Below are positions 8,429 to 14,507 of a DNA stretch of 17,859 nucleotides, piece by piece; the stretch's first letter is position 1, and each line of letters begins with the position of its first letter. Below the pieces are notes generated by a model, which saw only the letters and a list, made by a program, of their open reading frames with translations, ran no database searches and was not told the origin of the DNA. The stretch covers positions 1 through 17,859 of the forward strand of contig CAAGKF010000079.1 in NCBI GenBank assembly GCA_900770345.1. The letters are read 5' to 3'. Position numbers and translations under genes: made by a program. The DNA comes from Lachnospiraceae bacterium (GTDB lineage Bacteria > Bacillota > Clostridia > Lachnospirales > Lachnospiraceae).

Positions 8429-8494
8429 CCGTAAGGTTACAAATAAATAATAAAGCGTCCGAAGATGACGCAGATGTTTACAGGAGGTAAGGAT

Positions 8495-9757
8495 ATGGAA
8501 AGTCGTCGCATTATTCAGGTGGAAGAAAAGGTACCCGTAAAATTGCTGATCCCCTTAAGTATCCAGCACATGTTTGCCATGTTCGGCGCATCGGTGCTGG
8601 TGCCTTTCCTGTTCGGTATCAGCCCGGCTATCGTGCTGTTCATGAACGGAGTGGGAACGTTGCTGTTTATCTTTGTCACAAAGGGAAAGGCGCCGGCCTA
8701 TCTGGGCTCCAGCTTTGCATTCCTGGCGCCGGCAGGGATTGTTATCAGCAGCTTCGGCTACGAATATGCGCTGGGAGGCTTTGTGGCGGTAGGCTTCTGC
8801 GGCTGTATTCTGGCTTATGTGGTGTATAAATTCGGCACAGAGTGGATCGATGTGGTCCTGCCTCCGGCAGCTATGGGGCCCGTAGTGGCGCTGATCGGTC
8901 TGGAGCTTTCCAGCAATGCGGCCAGCAATGCCGGACTTCTGGATGAGGTCATTGATCCCAAGAAAGCAATCGTATTTATTGTAACACTGGGAACGGCTGT
9001 GTTCGGTTCCATCCTGTTCCGCAAATTCTTTTCCGTGATCCCGATTCTGATCGCGGTGCTGGCAGGCTATGCTTCTGCTCTGGCCTGCGGGCTGGTGGAC
9101 TTTACGGAGGTAAAGGCTGCTTCCGTCCTGGCTCTTCCCAACTTTATGTTCCCTAAGTTTAAGCTTGAGGCCATTATCATTATCCTTCCGGTTATTCTTG
9201 TCATAGTGTCGGAGCATATCGGACATCAGGTAGTTACCAGCAAGATCATCGGACGTGATCTGTTAAAGGATCCGGGACTTCACCGCTCTCTGTTCGGAGA
9301 CAATTTCTCCACCATGATCTCCGGTATGATCGGTTCCGTGCCTACCACTACCTATGGTGAGAATATCGGAGTAATGGCGGTAACCAGGGTTTACAGCGTC
9401 CGTGTTATCGCCGGTGCGGCTGTCCTGTCCATCGTCTGCTCCTTCGTGGGCAAGCTGTCGGCACTGATCAGTACGATTCCCGGACCGGTTATCGGAGGCA
9501 TTTCCTTCCTGCTCTACGGTATGATCGGAACCTCAGGTCTGCGTATTCTGGTGGATTCCAAGGTAGACTATTCCAAAAACAGGAATCAGGCTCTTACCAG
9601 TGTGATCTTTGTCACCGGTCTTTCCGGCGCCGCTGTAAAGATCGGCAATATCCAGCTGACCGGAATGGTCCTGGCCTGTGTGGTGGGAATGGCTCTGAGT
9701 CTGATCTTTTTTGTTCTGGATAAATTACACCTGACAAATGATCAGGAAGAAGCGTAA
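8495..9757 (+). CDS. uraA: Uracil permease, NCS2/NAT family
   Basis: A 420-aa inner-membrane proton:uracil symporter, very hydrophobic throughout (about 14 membrane segments expected). The ATG at 8495 is chosen because AGGAGG sits at 8483-8488; the frame extends 10 codons further upstream without a ribosome site. The first helix has QHMFAMFGASVLVPFLF as in UraA. Substrate residues align almost exactly with E. coli UraA E241/H245/E290: E240 and H244 in SEHIGHQVVTSK, and E289 in the NAT signature ENIGVMAVTR. Those acidic residues favour uracil over xanthine or urate. It follows the helicase by 66 bp and may be read through from it. The gap is too short for a PyrR-type attenuator. It ends at a bidirectional hairpin terminator. 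Confidence 0.85.
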   Translation: MESRRIIQVEEKVPVKLLIPLSIQHMFAMFGASVLVPFLFGISPAIVLFMNGVGTLLFIFVTKGKAPAYLGSSFAFLAPAGIVISSFGYEYALGGFVAVGFCGCILAYVVYKFGTEWIDVVLPPAAMGPVVALIGLELSSNAASNAGLLDEVIDPKKAIVFIVTLGTAVFGSILFRKFFSVIPILIAVLAGYASALACGLVDFTEVKAASVLALPNFMFPKFKLEAIIIILPVILVIVSEHIGHQVVTSKIIGRDLLKDPGLHRSLFGDNFSTMISGMIGSVPTTTYGENIGVMAVTRVYSVRVIAGAAVLSIVCSFVGKLSALISTIPGPVIGGISFLLYGMIGTSGLRILVDSKVDYSKNRNQALTSVIFVTGLSGAAVKIGNIQLTGMVLACVVGMALSLIFFVLDKLHLTNDQEEA

Positions 9758-9790
9758 GCACCCCGTTTATATAAAGGCCGTACCATAGAA

Positions 9791-9857
9791 AATGCCTCCT
9801 CTGTCATAGATGATCACAGCAGATATGATGCTGTATGACAGAGGAGGCATTGTTGTT
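9791..9857. terminator. Bidirectional intrinsic terminator between uraA and gntR
   Basis: An 18-bp perfect inverted repeat pairs 9791-9808 with 9834-9851 (AATGCCTCCTCTGTCATA and its complement). The loop folds further by CAGCA (9817-9821) with TGCTG (9829-9833). On the + strand GTTGTTTTA follows; on the - strand the stem ends in TTTTC. It serves both convergent genes. Confidence 0.85.
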
Positions 9858-10508
9858 TTATTCGTCAATATGCATGCGCAGAGGCATGTTCAGATGATTT
9901 ATCATGCAGGCATAGGCAGCCGCTCCGTTGCCGGATTTCAGGGCTTCATAATAGATCCGATGCTCCTCCAGCGTTCCCTGAACACGGCCTGCTACCGAAA
10001 GAGCGCTTTCTGAGGTGAGACGGATCAGATAAAGGAGACGCTGGAATATCTGATTGAATTCGTCGTTGTGCAGATAGCTGACCAGCAGGAGATGAAACTG
10101 GTGGTCATAATGAATGAAGGAGGCCAGACCGTCCTCTGTCTCCAGAGAATGCTCCATCTCATTTAACAGTTTTCCAAGCTCCCGAAGCAGATTCTGTCCC
10201 TTTTCCGTATGAACCTCTGAAGCAATGATGTAGGTGCAGTAGCCCTCGATGGCGCAGCGCACCTGGATGCTTTCCATCATATCCTTTTCATTCAGCTGAC
10301 GAATCTGAAAGCCTTTGCTGGGAACAATGGTAATGTAGCCGTCCTGGCTCAGGCACTGAAGGGCTTCGCGCATGGGAGTACGGGAAATTCCAATCTCAGC
10401 GGAAAGCTTTGTCTCCGAGTAAAGGGTGCCGGGCGCCAGTTCTCCGGATAAGATCCGGTCTTTAATGTAATCATAAGCCTGAAGCTGTAAAAAGCTCTTT
10501 TCTTTCAT
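9858..10508 (-). CDS. GntR-family regulator, FadR/FCD subfamily
   Basis: A 216-aa DNA-binding regulator. The N-terminal winged helix-turn-helix spans residues 6-70, with DRILSGELAPGT and the recognition helix SRTPMREALQCL (42-53). The FCD ligand domain follows, with D135, H139 (YDHQFH), H183 and H205 matching the family's metal-binding Asp-His-His-His set, so it probably senses a small carboxylate or similar metabolite through a bound metal. It is divergent from the cyclase-family hydrolase across 251 bp. The dyad within that gene's promoter is the natural binding site, so it likely represses the hydrolase until substrate or product appears. It also has ATACC half-sites near its own promoter and may regulate itself. 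The effector is unknown. Confidence 0.85.
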   Translation of the reverse strand: MKEKSFLQLQAYDYIKDRILSGELAPGTLYSETKLSAEIGISRTPMREALQCLSQDGYITIVPSKGFQIRQLNEKDMMESIQVRCAIEGYCTYIIASEVHTEKGQNLLRELGKLLNEMEHSLETEDGLASFIHYDHQFHLLLVSYLHNDEFNQIFQRLLYLIRLTSESALSVAGRVQGTLEEHRIYYEALKSGNGAAAYACMINHLNMPLRMHIDE

Positions 10509-10561
10509 ATATCTGTTTGATTCTCCATTCCTGATGGTGTGGACTTATTAGCTGCGTTTCT

Positions 10562-10590
10562 ATGTTAATACCAGATCCGTTTTTCGTCAA
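10562..10590 (-). promoter_or_regulatory. Probable promoter of the GntR gene
   Basis: On the - strand TTGACG (10585-10590) and TAACAT (10562-10567) are 17 bp apart, about 54 bp before the start. A TGGTATTAA extended -10 lies in the same place. An ATACC half-site (10568-10572) overlaps it, suggesting autoregulation. Confidence 0.5.
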
Positions 10591-10649
10591 GGAACAACAG
10601 GAGGGTTTCCGGGTTTGGAGAGGGGTATTTGGATGAAATGACGAAAAAC
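10579..10649. repeat. 10-bp inverted repeat in the gntR-cyclase intergenic region
   Basis: GTTTTTCGTC (10579-10588) and GACGAAAAAC (10640-10649) are perfect reverse complements 51 bp apart. One arm overlaps the gntR -35; the other lies about 40 bp upstream of the cyclase -35. It could be a pair of operator half-sites for looping, or chance. Confidence 0.4.
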
Positions 10650-10688
10650 AAAATAAAAATTTGTGAAAATTGTAAATGTTATACTCTC

Positions 10689-10717
10689 TTGACAGGATAC
10701 CGGTATAGCGGTATACT
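10689..10717 (+). promoter_or_regulatory. Strong promoter of the cyclase gene with embedded dyad operator
   Basis: Perfect TTGACA (10689-10694), a 17-bp spacer and TATACT (10712-10717). The spacer holds the palindrome ATACCGGTAT (10697-10706), and a third GGTAT (10710-10714) overlaps the -10. A protein bound here would block RNA polymerase. The divergent GntR regulator is the obvious candidate. Confidence 0.7.
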
Positions 10718-10759
10718 GGTTTTAGAAAGATAAAACACCTAGACAAGGAGGATTTTATT

Positions 10760-11449
10760 ATGTGTGTATACGAAATGGGTAACTTAAGAATCGTTGATCT
10801 GACAAAGGAGCTGGATCCGGCAACTGAGACAAGAAGATGCCATATGTACCGCTTCAACACAGGCGGCCCGATCCCGGATTTCCACACCATCATGGACCTG
10901 ACAAGCCACCTGGGAACACATTGTGAGTGTCCTTATCATCATGATGACAACTGGCCAAGCGTTGCTGAGCTTCCGCTGACCACCTTCTTCGGAAGAGCCA
11001 TCTATGTTGATTTCAAGGATACCGTAGCTCCCAACGCACATCTGACAGCTGCTGATCTGGACCGCGCTACCGCGGGAAAGATCAAAGAAGGAGATATCGT
11101 GATCATCGATTCTTCCTACAAGATTGCACCTTTCACACCTGCAACCAACACAGAGGCTGACAAGCGTCTTTTTGTAGGCAAGGAGAGCGCTGAGTGGTTC
11201 CGTGATCACAAGGTAAAATGCGTAGGCTTTGGCGACGGTGTTTCTATCGAGAACTGCGAAGCAGACGTTAAGCCTTTCCATGATATCCTGATGGCTGAGA
11301 ACATCGTATTCCTTGAGGTTCTGAAGAATCTGGAGCAGCTGAAGAAGGATGTATTCTTCATGAGCTATTCTCCGCTTCCGATCAGAGGCCTGGATTCCTG
11401 TCCGGTAAGAGCTTATGCGATCGAGGGACTGGCTGAGTTCTCTGAATAA
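10760..11449 (+). CDS. Cyclase-family (kynurenine formamidase-like) metal hydrolase
   Basis: A 229-aa cytoplasmic metal-dependent hydrolase of the PF04199 cyclase family, which includes kynurenine formamidase and isatin hydrolase and opens amide or ring bonds. The metal site reads H50-L-G-T-H54-C-E56-C-P-Y-H60; the family form is HxGTHxDxPxH, so the usual Asp is Glu here. The second ligand pair is H174 and E186 in PFHDILMAENIVFLEVLKNL. AAGGAGG at 10746-10752 and a near-consensus promoter, together with codons rich in AAC, AAG, GCT and CGT, suggest high expression. It is single-gene, closed by a strong terminator, and probably controlled by the divergent GntR protein. The substrate cannot be read from the sequence. 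Proximity to uraA hints weakly at pyrimidine or N-heterocycle metabolism. Confidence 0.8.
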   Translation: MCVYEMGNLRIVDLTKELDPATETRRCHMYRFNTGGPIPDFHTIMDLTSHLGTHCECPYHHDDNWPSVAELPLTTFFGRAIYVDFKDTVAPNAHLTAADLDRATAGKIKEGDIVIIDSSYKIAPFTPATNTEADKRLFVGKESAEWFRDHKVKCVGFGDGVSIENCEADVKPFHDILMAENIVFLEVLKNLEQLKKDVFFMSYSPLPIRGLDSCPVRAYAIEGLAEFSE

Positions 11450-11461
11450 TGTGAATGGAAG

Positions 11462-11483
11462 AGCTGTTCGGTTCTGAACAGCT
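11462..11483 (+). other. Hairpin in the cyclase 3' UTR
   Basis: AGCTGTTC (11462-11469) pairs perfectly with GAACAGCT (11476-11483) around a 6-base loop, 12 bp after the stop. There is no T-tract. It may protect the mRNA 3' end ahead of the true terminator. Confidence 0.5.
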
Positions 11484-11492
11484 GTGAACAGG

Positions 11493-11537
11493 AAAGCTGC
11501 CGTATGGGGTAACATTTGCCCGGTACGGCAGCTTTTT
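11493..11537 (+). terminator. Intrinsic terminator of the cyclase gene
   Basis: AAAGCTGCCGTA (11493-11504) pairs perfectly with TACGGCAGCTTT (11524-11535), a 12-bp stem, and the T-run covers 11533-11537. Confidence 0.88.
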
Positions 11538-11593
11538 GTTGCCCGGAAAGATTTTGGCGGCTTCGGACGGGACGGGGTGCTTTCTTGAAATTG

Positions 11594-12499
11594 TTATGAA
11601 AATTCTTCTTCGTAATAATGCTGCACGAACTTTAAAAATCTTTGTACATAGGGCTTCAGGATTCGGTGTTTGCTGTAAACAATATAAAAGGTTCGTTTGA
11701 AAACAGATTCTTCCAGTGGGAACAGAAGGATTTGTTTTGTTTTTTCCAGGTCTTTTACGGAGAGAGCGGAAACGATGGAAATGCCCAGACCTGACAGAAT
11801 GGATTTTTTAATGGATTCCAGATCGTTCATCCGGGCCACTACATTTAAGGTGGCCGGGTTTATGCGGTGCTTTTCCAGAAAAAGATCCATTTCCTTTTTG
11901 GTCCCGGAGCCCTGCTCCCGCAGGATAAAGGGGGAGGACCGGAAATCATCAAAAGATGCGTTTCCGGCAGCCTGAAGATTCAGATACTGTTCTGTGACGG
12001 GCGCCGCGATGACAAGAGAGTCCTGACAGAAAGGAAGAAATACGCAGGAGTCCTCATCGGTGACTGCGCCGACCAGCCCGAAATCCACGGTGCCCTGGAT
12101 TACTTTCTGAATGGCCTCGCAGCTGTCGGACTGCCATACGTGAAAATGAATATCAGGTGCTTTGCGGGAAAAAGCACTTAAAAGCTCCGGCAGCAGATAG
12201 GCGGATGGGATTGTGGACGCGCTCAGATCAATGAGCTTCCATTTATTTCCCACAAATTCATCTACCAGCTGATCCCGCATATGCAGCATGTGCTGGGCAC
12301 AGTCGTAGAGCTGCCGTCCGCGTTCGGTTACGGTCATCTGTTTGGTAGTGCGTATGATCAGCCGGGAGTTCAGCTCCTTTTCCAGAGCAAGGATATGGGC
12401 GCTGACAGTAGGCTGCGTCAGATAGAGGCGGCGGGCAGCCTCCGAAAAGCTGTTGTAATCAACCACGGCCACAAAAGCCTCCAGCTGTTTAAAATCCAT
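11594..12499 (-). CDS. LysR-family regulator (selenium-metabolism-associated type)
   Basis: A 301-aa LysR-type regulator. The N-terminal HTH contains NSFSEAARRLYLTQPTVSAH, then a linker helix and a two-lobed substrate-binding domain (residues about 90-295). The opening MDFKQLEAFVAVVDYNSFSE and the segments SASTIPSAYLLPELL and WQSDSCEA match my memory of the clostridial LysR subfamily labelled selenium-metabolism-associated. That label comes from gene neighbourhood elsewhere, and no selenium gene is visible here. The start is supported by AAAAGGAGT on the - strand at 12508-12516. It is divergent from the DsbA-like gene, with a 9-bp dyad between them, so it most likely controls that gene and itself. 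The ligand is unknown. Confidence 0.82.
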   Translation of the reverse strand: MDFKQLEAFVAVVDYNSFSEAARRLYLTQPTVSAHILALEKELNSRLIIRTTKQMTVTERGRQLYDCAQHMLHMRDQLVDEFVGNKWKLIDLSASTIPSAYLLPELLSAFSRKAPDIHFHVWQSDSCEAIQKVIQGTVDFGLVGAVTDEDSCVFLPFCQDSLVIAAPVTEQYLNLQAAGNASFDDFRSSPFILREQGSGTKKEMDLFLEKHRINPATLNVVARMNDLESIKKSILSGLGISIVSALSVKDLEKTKQILLFPLEESVFKRTFYIVYSKHRILKPYVQRFLKFVQHYYEEEFS

Positions 12500-12539
12500 T
12501 TTCAGGTACTCCTTTTGTGTTTTTCTTATCTTAACATAA

Positions 12540-12560
12540 TTTATAGAATTTTTCTATAAA
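12540..12560. promoter_or_regulatory. Likely LysR operator (9-bp inverted repeat)
   Basis: TTTATAGAA-TTT-TTCTATAAA is a perfect dyad between the divergent lysR and dsbA-like genes, 41 bp before the lysR start and about 30 bp upstream of the dsbA -35. It contains the T-N11-A spacing of LysR boxes, a position typical for activation and autoregulation. Confidence 0.55.
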
Positions 12561-12589
12561 CAGCTGAAAAATTTGCTTTGAGTTCTGAT

Positions 12590-12618
12590 TTGACAGCCTT
12601 TTTCCGGTGCTGTATACT
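12590..12618 (+). promoter_or_regulatory. Promoter of the dsbA-like/csoR operon
   Basis: TTGACA (12590-12595), a 17-bp spacer and TATACT (12613-12618). The predicted transcript start falls just before AAGGAGG, so the leader is short. Confidence 0.75.
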
Positions 12619-12643
12619 GGTTGGGTAAGGAGGATTATCAGAA

Positions 12644-13240
12644 ATGCGTGATATTTTTTTCGTAACAGATTTTGTCTGCCCCTACTGCATTGTAGCAGAA
12701 GAGGCACTGCGGCAGGCTCTTGAGGAGACCGGGATGGAAGCAGAGATCCATTTCTGGCCGATGGAGCTGACAGAGGAGCCGGGGGAACGGGCAGATACCT
12801 ACAATGATCCCGTCCGCCGTGAACATTACAAGGTTCTGGATAAACCTGTAAAGGAACTGGGACTGGATGTAAAGTTCCCACCCAGAGTGATTCCGCGTCC
12901 CTATACAAGACTGGCGTGGGAAGGCTGGCATTATGCGCAGACAAAGGGGCTGGGGAACGCCTATGTACGCAGGATGTATCATGCGTATTTTACAGAGGAG
13001 TTGGATATCGGAGATCCGGAGGTCCTTGTAAAGCTGTCTGCGGAGCTGGGGCTGGATCCGGAGGAATACAGGAAGGTGCTTCTTGACGGCGTTTACCGTG
13101 AGAAAGAAAAAGAGGCCACATCACGTTCAAGAAAGACATTTCATGTGCAGCACGTTCCCACTGTCTGGCTGGACAAACGCGAAATCACGCTCAGTGAATA
13201 TACAAAGGAAGAGATGATCCGGATTCTGACACAGGAATAA
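12644..13240 (+). CDS. DsbA-family thiol oxidoreductase (FrnE-like)
   Basis: A 198-aa thioredoxin-fold protein of the cytoplasmic DsbA/FrnE group; there is no signal peptide. The active site C12-P-Y-C15 lies in FVTDFVCPYCIVAEE after the first strand. A helical insertion fills residues 45-160, and the cis-proline loop is HVPTVW (P172). It probably catalyses dithiol-disulfide exchange or a glutathione-like conjugation on a small molecule; the substrate is not predictable. The start is set by AAGGAGG about 10 bp upstream. A CsoR-type metal or sulfur sensor follows 39 bp downstream in the same transcript, and a LysR regulator is divergent, suggesting a response to thiol, metal or selenium stress. 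Confidence 0.8.
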   Translation: MRDIFFVTDFVCPYCIVAEEALRQALEETGMEAEIHFWPMELTEEPGERADTYNDPVRREHYKVLDKPVKELGLDVKFPPRVIPRPYTRLAWEGWHYAQTKGLGNAYVRRMYHAYFTEELDIGDPEVLVKLSAELGLDPEEYRKVLLDGVYREKEKEATSRSRKTFHVQHVPTVWLDKREITLSEYTKEEMIRILTQE

Positions 13241-13279
13241 GAAAAGAGAACTTCTCTCCGGAATATGGGAGGTGCTGAT

Positions 13280-13555
13280 ATGAGACAGTGTATGGATGCG
13301 GAGAATCTGCACCGAAGATTAAGGAAGATCATCGGACAGGTGCAGGCTATCGACCGCATGATTGACGAGGATGTGCCGTGTGAGGATATTCTTTCTCAGC
13401 TGAATGCGGCAAAATCAGCTTTGCACAAGTGCGGGCAGGTTGTGCTGGAAGGACATATACGGCATTGTGTGAAGGATGGGATTGAGCACGGCGATGCGGA
13501 TAAGACCATAGAGGATTTTACCAAGGCGGTAGAACGTTTCGCTAATATGGGATAA
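13280..13555 (+). CDS. csoR: CsoR/FrmR-family metal-sensing repressor
   Basis: A 91-aa all-helical DUF156 repressor. The ATG at 13280 is chosen because GGGAGG lies 7 bp upstream (13267-13272); an in-frame ATG at 13265 precedes that site. Family hallmarks are LHRRLRKIIGQVQAIDRMI, then VPCEDILSQLNAAKSAL. The ligands are C34, H59 and C63, with the same 25- and 4-residue spacing as Cu(I)-sensing CsoR (C36/H61/C65). This separates it from FrmR (no third Cys) and from persulfide-sensing CstR (no His at that site). No copper ATPase or copper chaperone is adjacent; the upstream partner is the DsbA-like protein. The metal is therefore inferred. It is followed 18 bp later by a terminator. Confidence 0.8.
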   Translation: MRQCMDAENLHRRLRKIIGQVQAIDRMIDEDVPCEDILSQLNAAKSALHKCGQVVLEGHIRHCVKDGIEHGDADKTIEDFTKAVERFANMG

Positions 13556-13573
13556 TAATTGAGAAATCAAAAA

Positions 13574-13605
13574 ACAGCTGCGGCAGATGCCGCGGCTGTT
13601 TTTTT
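13574..13605 (+). terminator. Intrinsic terminator of the dsbA-csoR operon
   Basis: ACAGCTGCGGCA (13574-13585) pairs with TGCCGCGGCTGT (13588-13599), 12 bp with one G-T wobble, followed by a T-tract through 13605. It is also the insertion landmark for the group II intron that starts at 13608. Confidence 0.9.
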
Positions 13606-13607
13606 AA

Positions 13608-14063
13608 GTGCGCCTGGCGGCGCACGTTTCTAACGGGTTAAAGTCCCGAATCCGCCCGGTAGTGGGAAGGATATAGCCGAAGACAAGGGTGTCGGGGGTG
13701 ACCTCGAATCTGAAGGAAGTTGGATGTGAGGAACATACTAACTCACGGGCAAATCTCTGGTCTGACGAACAGAAATCTCATATAAGGTTATGCAGGAGGG
13801 TAAGACTGCTCAACAAGTCGAAGCCCAATAACTACACGGAATCATGCATGATAGATGAGGCAGATAGATGGAGAGGAAGAAACGTGTGGTACCCAGGGAG
13901 GTCTGTGCGTTATGCTCTGAAAGGAGTAACCAACGCTGAAAAGCGTTGCTGAACGCACAGAAGTCAGCAGAGGTCATAGTAAGCCGGAGTGCGAAGAGTA
14001 CAAAGGATGAAGGACCGAATCAATAGGAGTCTTCAGTACGACCTGGAAAGGAGGAATGGGCAC
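13608..14063 (+). ncRNA. Group II intron 5' RNA region (domain I and following)
   Basis: 456 bp without a gene. Conserved-looking blocks include the stem CGGGTTAAAGTCCCG (13634-13648), AAGGGTGTCGGGGGTGACC (13685-13703), GAATCTGAAGGAAG (13706-13719) and CAGCAGAGGTCATAGTA (13965-13981). The order and wording parallel the O. iheyensis IIC intron. An open frame at 13689-13952 is incidental to this structured RNA. Confidence 0.75.
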
Positions 14064-14416
14064 ATGGGTGCAGAAAACACAGAAAGCTGCTTGCAAAGAG
14101 ATAGCGCGGAACGCAAAGGGTATGTAAGAGCGCACCGCTCGTTCAAACGGATATGGAAGGAAAGAGACAGTGCAGAGCCGGATATCTTAGGTAAGATACT
14201 GGAAAGGGATAACCTGAACCGTGCTTACAAAAGGGTAAAGGCAAACAAGGGAGCGCCGGGAGTCGATGGTATGACGGTCGAGGAGACCCTTCCGTGGCTG
14301 AAGGAACACAACCACGAACTCGTGCAGAAGATAAGAAGCGGACATTACACGCCATCGCCTGTACGAAGAGTGGAGATCCCGAAGCCGGACGGCGGAGTAC
14401 GCAAGCTTGGTATTCC
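14064..14416 (+). pseudogene. ltrA: Group II intron reverse transcriptase/maturase, 5' fragment
   Basis: The N-terminal part of the intron-encoded RT. The ATG at 14064 is chosen for AAAGGAGG at 14047-14054; the frame is open further upstream into the RNA region. RT0/RT1 landmarks are ILERDNLNRAYKRVKANKGA, then PGVDGMTVEETLPWL, and VRRVEIPKPDGGVRKLGIPTV. The frame then runs into the inserted serine-recombinase unit and stops at 14480. The remainder resumes at 17375: joining GGTATTCCC to ACCGTTATAGAC gives GIPTVIDRIIQQA in frame, the normal family sequence. Insertion is therefore the only lesion at this point. Confidence 0.9.
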
Positions 14417-14428
14417 CACGGTGACTTC
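14404..14428 (+). other. Left attachment junction of the serine-recombinase unit
   Basis: RT coding sequence CTTGGTATT meets element sequence at CCCAC (14415-14419), followed by GGTGACTTC. The same CCCAC occurs at the right junction (17375-17379). The crossover lies within these 5 bp. Confidence 0.7.
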
Positions 14429-14461
14429 ATACTGCACACCTCCCAACGATGTTTTGAAATA

Positions 14462-14486
14462 CTGCCTCCAGCTATCCTGAAGGCAG
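14462..14486 (-). terminator. Weak hairpin after the recombinase gene
   Basis: CTGCCT (14462-14467) and AGGCAG (14481-14486) form a 6-bp stem. Reading the - strand, AGTATTTCAAAAC follows, a poor T-tract. It could slow transcription leaving the element. Confidence 0.25.
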
Positions 14487-14507
14487 CCGATTTAATGGAG
14501 AAAAGTA

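Noticed and set aside
8426..8439. TAACC-GTAA-GGTTA hairpin over the helicase stop
   Set aside because: The stem is only 5 bp and no T-tract follows, so it is not a terminator; uraA may be read through.
8429..8494. PyrR attenuator or riboswitch ahead of uraA
   Set aside because: Only 66 bp, with no anti-terminator/terminator pair or PyrR-like loop.
13689..13952. 87-aa open frame inside the group II intron RNA
   Set aside because: It overlaps the conserved structured intron region and has no ribosome site or recognisable protein pattern.
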